Shown: positions 6,014 to 9,498 of the stretch, piece by piece
Layout of the letters: each line of letters begins with the position of its first letter
How positions within the stretch are numbered: position 1 is the stretch's first letter
From: Clostridia bacterium
Lineage (GTDB): Bacteria; Bacillota_A; Clostridia; Christensenellales; UBA1750
DNA: 9,498 bases
Reading direction: 5' to 3'
Assembly (NCBI GenBank): GCA_017413675.1
Contig: JAFPSR010000027.1
Span: 1-9,498 of the forward strand
Made by a program: the position numbers and the translations under genes
Notes under the pieces: generated by a model
Seen by the model: only the letters and a program-made list of their open reading frames with translations
Databases searched by the model: none
What the model was told of the DNA's origin: nothing

Positions 6014-8993
6014 ACCCGAAGATCCGTTTGACATCCGGATCATTTTCATTCTTTTCAAAGTATTCCATAAAGTGCTTTTTCATCCATTCCGGCCGGTTTG
6101 TCATGTAGGTACGGAAGCGTTCCACATGCTTTTTCCATTTATCCACACTGCCGTTGGATGTCCATTTGGCATAATGGGCAGGCATTTCCGGTTCCATAGC
6201 CGCCACATATTCATCGATCCGGGCATTTACCTTCTGGACATTGAAGGTATTCTGGACGTGATAGGCCAGACGGTCGAAGAACAATTGACGCATGGTCTGG
6301 TTCTCAATCAGGCGGCGGAACAGGATATTTTCAAACGCTTTGCCAACACCGGTGCCCTCCGGGTTCAGATAACCGCGGAATACGTTCCAGTCAATGGCAC
6401 GGGTCTGGTTCGGCAGGCTGCCGGTATTGCAGGCCCAGTCCAGGTCGAACAGGATCCATTTCCATTTGGAACCTTCCGTGGGGAGTTTATAGAACTTGAT
6501 ATTGCCGTTGTCGGAGTTTCCGACATACATTTCCATGATCTGATAGTCGAAATAATTCTCCACATCCACACGGTCGGTAACATATTTTAGCTTTTCGTCC
6601 GTATTCAGGGAGTTTTCCTTCAGCCAGTCGATCAGGGCACGATACTCCTTATTGGAACCGTTCAGGGTACGGGAATTCGCCTCAATAATATCGATTTTAT
6701 CGATGAGTTCAGGATCCGTAAGCCCTTCATGGGACGCGATCATGTATTTGTTCACGCGTTCGCGCATGTTGTACTGGCCCCAGTACTGCCCGTTGATGTA
6801 TACAACACACAGCACAGATTCCTGATGCAGAACGCCCGTTCCGTCCGTAAGGGATGTCAGAAGGGAATCGCGCATGCGGGCGCGGTTGCAGTCCTGCCCG
6901 GTATTCCGGAGTACAAAGGCTTTGTATTCATCCAGTTCCAGATCCGGGAACAGTTTGGCACGGAACCGGTTGTCGCCGTACTCGTTGCGGGCATAGACCG
7001 CGAACGTTTTCTGGTCTTCTGCCCGGGAATACTGGCCGTTCAGTTTGATTCCTGCATCCTGGCTGAGCAGGAGTTTGCCGTTGTCAAAGATTTCCACATG
7101 TACGGGCCGCTCCCAGTTTTGCCAGAAGTTTGCCCCTTTATGCGGGAATGTTTCAGTCCAGCCGGGTCCCTTGGCATAGATGCCTTTTTCCTCGGAAAAA
7201 AGGTTGTCGGATTCGGTTACCAGGGATACGATCCGGACACCATGGGAAATCCCCATAAAATATGTAGAGGTCGCAATATCGGAGGTAAGATAGCCTTCAC
7301 GCATGGCAACCGCCCGTACGGCTGTCGTGCCGGTGATATCCAGAGGACCTGTATAGGTTTCGGAAGAAGCCTTCGGTTCCGATGCGTTCAGGGTGTAGTG
7401 GATCGTCTCTCCATCCCTGGCCTGGATCCCGACGCGGAGGGAACCGTTATACATCCCGCCGGGCGTATCAAAAACCGGGGTTTCACAGATCCCCAGGTAA
7501 TAAGTTCCGTTGCTCTGTCCGGGTGTTGCGGACGCAAAATAATAGTTGCCCGTCATGGCATCGTCCCGTCCGTATGCGATATCGTGCGGAAGTACGGGAA
7601 CAACAACCCGGTCAACTATTCTGCGGTCAGGATCACTGAGCATGACCGTATTGACGTCGCCTTTGGAGAGGTTGAAATTCGTCTGGAAAATCCCGTCATG
7701 TGCGGAGTTCGCACCATTCAGATAAACAGTCAGGGAAGCCCCGGGCTGCAGGGTATAATCCGGAAAAACCCATTTCCCGCGGCGGGTAGGCTTGTCCGTC
7801 AGGGCATAATCCTTGAGATTAATGGGCGCCGCGGAAACGTTGCGGATCTCCAGGTAGTCGGGAGAAGTATTGTTCAGCGCTTCTACCTTATAGGAAGTCG
7901 AGGTGGATACCTCCGTGATCAGAAGGCCCGCGCTCTGTGCAGAACGGATCTGATCCAGGCGCATCGACTGGGCGCTTTCCTCCGTATTGGCCTTGCCCGG
8001 GGTACCCTCGGTAAAGATCACATATTCGGTATCGGAGCCATCCTTAAGTCCGTAGCTTCTGTCGTCCGCCATTTCCGGATAAGTCACCCGGCAGAGAACC
8101 CGTCCGGATGCATCGGAAAGAAGAACCGTTTCCCCGCTGGCAGCAAGCTTGAAGTTGGTATGCAGTTCGGGCAGTTCCCGTCTGTCCAGTTTGCTGCAGT
8201 AAACCAGCAGGTAGGAATGGGGATCTATGGAGACGTTCCCGAACTGCCAGCGCAGGGGGTTGTCCTCATGGTCGCTCAGGTAGTAATCTTTCAGATTGAT
8301 CGGGGCGTTTCCTTTGTTATAAATTTCAATCCAGTCATAATAGAGGGCATCGGAAGCGGCAATCGTAGATGCATTGGCCGGCATGATTTCCGAAATGACC
8401 AGATCAGATGCAACCGGTGTCCGGGAATCGAGATAAGACTGATGTCCGGCAGGCCCGTTCGGGAAACCTGGGGAATAATCATCCGTAATTGTATAGGAAC
8501 CGGCGATCGAAGCGATGGACTGATTTGAAGCGGCGCCGGAACAGGCAACGGATCCGACTACAGTACCGGAACTGTTGAACAGGAAGAGGGTTTCTCCTTC
8601 GGATACCTTGAAGGTTGCATGGAAGGACTTTTCATTGCTCTGCGCTTTCCCGTCCAGATAGACCAGGAGATATTCGTCCGGCTGCATCTCGTAACTGGGG
8701 AGGGGATACTTATTGGTCTGCTTCTCATCATCGCTTAACGCATACCCTTTCAGGTTGACGGTGTTCTTCCCGTTGTTGTGCAGCTCCACCCAGTCGGGAT
8801 ATCCGCCTTCATCATCCATAACGGCAAACTGGTTGGAATACATAACCTCACTGATGTGCAGGGCGCTGTCACTGTTGGTACTACCGCGTTCGGAATAATT
8901 CTGTGCCTCACGGCCGCCGAAGATCAGGATCAGGATAACCGCCAGGACAATAATCGCCACAAGCAGCAAAAGGGATGTAAGCTTTTTATTCAT
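6012..8993 (-). CDS. membrane-anchored lamin-tail/CotH-kinase surface protein
   Basis: This 993-residue protein starts with MNKK and a hydrophobic helix (about 5-25) without a clear cleavage site, so it is probably anchored with the rest outside the cell. Three lamin-tail domains follow: about 46-160 (HISEVM ... DWVELHN), 197-335 (VISEIM ... DWIEIYN) and 356-497 (LITEVS ... DYLEIRN), each with the NLKxYxLxD strand. Residues about 505-580 (TPVFDTPGGMY ... TIHYTLNASEP ... VRAVAMREGY) match the chitobiase C-terminal/FN3-associated beta domain. From about 590 to 975 is a CotH kinase domain: RNTGQDCNRARMRDSL (696-711), YINGQYWGQYNMRERV (732-747), GNSDNGNIKFYK (825-836) and WILFDLDWA (846-854), with Asp850 and Asp852 as likely metal/catalytic residues. 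CotH of Bacillus spores is an atypical protein kinase; the substrate here is unknown. ATG 8993 is chosen over an in-frame ATG at 9038 because GGAGG (9000-9004) sits 6 bases upstream. First gene of the operon. Confidence 0.9.
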   Translation of the reverse strand: MNKKLTSLLLLVAIIVLAVILILIFGGREAQNYSERGSTNSDSALHISEVMYSNQFAVMDDEGGYPDWVELHNNGKNTVNLKGYALSDDEKQTNKYPLPSYEMQPDEYLLVYLDGKAQSNEKSFHATFKVSEGETLFLFNSSGTVVGSVACSGAASNQSIASIAGSYTITDDYSPGFPNGPAGHQSYLDSRTPVASDLVISEIMPANASTIAASDALYYDWIEIYNKGNAPINLKDYYLSDHEDNPLRWQFGNVSIDPHSYLLVYCSKLDRRELPELHTNFKLAASGETVLLSDASGRVLCRVTYPEMADDRSYGLKDGSDTEYVIFTEGTPGKANTEESAQSMRLDQIRSAQSAGLLITEVSTSTSYKVEALNNTSPDYLEIRNVSAAPINLKDYALTDKPTRRGKWVFPDYTLQPGASLTVYLNGANSAHDGIFQTNFNLSKGDVNTVMLSDPDRRIVDRVVVPVLPHDIAYGRDDAMTGNYYFASATPGQSNGTYYLGICETPVFDTPGGMYNGSLRVGIQARDGETIHYTLNASEPKASSETYTGPLDITGTTAVRAVAMREGYLTSDIATSTYFMGISHGVRIVSLVTESDNLFSEEKGIYAKGPGWTETFPHKGANFWQNWERPVHVEIFDNGKLLLSQDAGIKLNGQYSRAEDQKTFAVYARNEYGDNRFRAKLFPDLELDEYKAFVLRNTGQDCNRARMRDSLLTSLTDGTGVLHQESVLCVVYINGQYWGQYNMRERVNKYMIASHEGLTDPELIDKIDIIEANSRTLNGSNKEYRALIDWLKENSLNTDEKLKYVTDRVDVENYFDYQIMEMYVGNSDNGNIKFYKLPTEGSKWKWILFDLDWACNTGSLPNQTRAIDWNVFRGYLNPEGTGVGKAFENILFRRLIENQTMRQLFFDRLAYHVQNTFNVQKVNARIDEYVAAMEPEMPAHYAKWTSNGSVDKWKKHVERFRTYMTNRPEWMKKHFMEYFEKNENDPDVKRIFG

Positions 8994-9154
8994 TCTCTTC
9001 CTCCGCCAAATACATGCTGGGATACAGGATGGAAACATCCATATATGTATAGGACGCCCTTCCGGGCAGAAATGTTCGCAGTAAATGGGATAACAGGAAC
9101 CGGAAACAAGGGATCCCCGTCACGGTACTTGCGCATCCGCCTTGACCATACTAT
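8994..9154 (-). other. leader of the CotH operon with small hairpins
   Basis: About 155 bases lie between the proposed promoter and the CotH start. On the - strand I see a GCCC/GGGC hairpin with a GGAA tetraloop (9056-9067), and a two-part hairpin at 9022-9050 in which GGATG/CATCC is stacked below a 5-base bulge on ATACA/TGTAT. The latter ends 17 bases before the GGAGG (9000-9004). I recognise no known riboswitch class; significance is unproven. Confidence 0.3.
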
Positions 9155-9183
9155 AATATACCAAAATTTGCCCGGCAGGGAAA
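9155..9183 (-). promoter_or_regulatory. candidate promoter of the CotH-VTC-DUF4956 operon
   Basis: On the - strand an extended -10 TGG-TATATT (box at 9160-9155) is preceded at 17 bases by TTTCCC (9183-9178), a poor -35 that the TG extension could compensate. The surrounding AT-rich stretch (9148-9168) stands out in otherwise GC-rich DNA. Alternative -10 phases (TATTAT, TATAGT) overlap it. Confidence 0.45.
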
Positions 9184-9303
9184 GACGGAAAAACACACTT
9201 CCGGGAATTTCTGCCGGATTGGAAACATTTCCGGACGCACCCGCGTTTAGTCTGTGTGGTTTCCATGAGAGAATCCGCATGATCAAGTACCGAACATCGA
9301 TTT
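9184..9303. other. divergent intergenic region with short palindromes
   Basis: This stretch lies between the CotH promoter and the DUF1002 gene. It holds TTCC-G-GGAA (9199-9207) and GGAAA-CA-TTTCC (9221-9232), two short inverted repeats built from the same half-sites, which could be operator-like. I found no convincing + strand promoter for the DUF1002 gene here. Confidence 0.25.
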
Positions 9304-9314
9304 GGAGGTTCAAC

Positions 9315-9498
9315 ATGAAATATATGAGACGTATTCTAACCGGGATTCTTTGCTTATCCCTGCTGCTTTGCCTGCTGCCGGCCGCATCCCTGGCCAAACC
9401 CGTATCGGGTTCCTTTATTGCCATGGGCGGTGACCTGACGGAGAAAGAAGCAGAAAAGGTAATGGATCTTCTGGATGTAGATGACAATAATATCGAAC
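9315..9498 (+). CDS. secreted DUF1002 family protein, N-terminal part (cut by window end)
   Basis: Only 61 codons are visible. ATG 9315 is preceded at 6 bases by GGAGG (9304-9308). Residues 1-27 form a classical signal peptide: MKYMRR, a Leu/Cys-rich hydrophobic core and an ASLA cleavage site before KPVSG. The mature start, SFIAMGGDLTEKEAEKVMDLLDVDDNNIE, resembles the opening of DUF1002 proteins, which typically read like a G(A/G)DLTEEQ motif followed by a short helix and L/F-x-V. DUF1002 proteins are secreted proteins of unknown function common in Bacillota. The gene is divergent from the CotH operon, sharing an intergenic region of about 320 bases. Too little is present to see more; the signal peptide is certain, the family call probable. 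Confidence 0.75.
   Translation, partial: MKYMRRILTGILCLSLLLCLLPAASLAKPVSGSFIAMGGDLTEKEAEKVMDLLDVDDNNIE

Noticed and set aside
5988..6590. 200-codon + strand frame antisense to the CotH gene end
   Set aside because: Antisense shadow with no ribosome binding site or family pattern.
6729..8528. 599-codon open frame on the + strand opposite the CotH gene
   Set aside because: It lies wholly antisense to a gene with clear domains, has no ribosome binding site before its ATG, shows no recognisable motif, and its length is explained by the codon bias of the opposite strand.
9022..9154. Possible riboswitch (cyclic-di-GMP or T-box type) in the CotH leader
   Set aside because: The conserved core sequences of those classes are absent; only small local hairpins are visible.
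9142..9157. TTGACC followed by TATAAT on the + strand
   Set aside because: The boxes are only 4 bases apart, so they cannot form a + strand promoter; the AT-rich part is better read as the - strand -10 region.
8990..9487. 165-codon - strand frame covering the DUF1002 start and the CotH leader
   Set aside because: It overlaps the CotH start and promoter region and the signal-peptide gene on the other strand, with no protein-like pattern.

Overview
The window looks like a chromosomal segment of a moderately GC-rich member of the Bacillota, most likely an anaerobic gut- or rumen-type Clostridia relative. The evidence is strong GGAGG-type ribosome binding sites, use of TTG starts, short operons closed by classical hairpin/T-tract terminators, and a gene repertoire (DUF4846 lipoprotein, CotH/VTC/DUF4956, DUF1002) that I associate with that group. 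The taxonomy is an inference from content, not a search result.

Region 1 (1-1237, + strand) holds the 3' part of tgt (tRNA-guanine transglycosylase) followed by yajC (Sec translocon accessory subunit). This is the classic tgt-yajC neighbourhood, but secD/secF do not follow. A good sigma-A-type promoter overlaps the end of tgt, and an intrinsic terminator closes the unit behind yajC. Region 2 (1270-4479, + strand) is a compact three-gene unit: a DUF4846 lipoprotein, a PfkB-family (1-phosphofructokinase-like) sugar kinase that starts with TTG inside the lipoprotein stop codon, and homoserine dehydrogenase with a diverged C-terminal ACT-like domain. A terminator follows.

Region 3 (4519-9183, - strand) is the most interesting part. 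A tight transcription unit runs leftward from about 9150: a large membrane-anchored surface protein (three lamin-tail domains, a chitobiase-type C-terminal/FN3-associated domain and a CotH kinase domain), then a stand-alone VTC-type polyphosphate polymerase domain protein, then a four-helix DUF4956 membrane protein. A minus-strand terminator ends it, back to back with the hom terminator. The arrangement suggests one machine: a cytosolic polyphosphate-forming tunnel enzyme, a membrane partner or channel, and an extracellular atypical kinase. That function is a hypothesis; only the family assignments and operon structure can be read from the sequence.

Region 4 (9184-9498) is an intergenic stretch holding short palindromes, then the first 61 codons of a secreted DUF1002 protein on the + strand, transcribed divergently from the CotH operon and cut off by the window end. 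No tRNA, rRNA, CRISPR array, insertion sequence or phage gene was seen.
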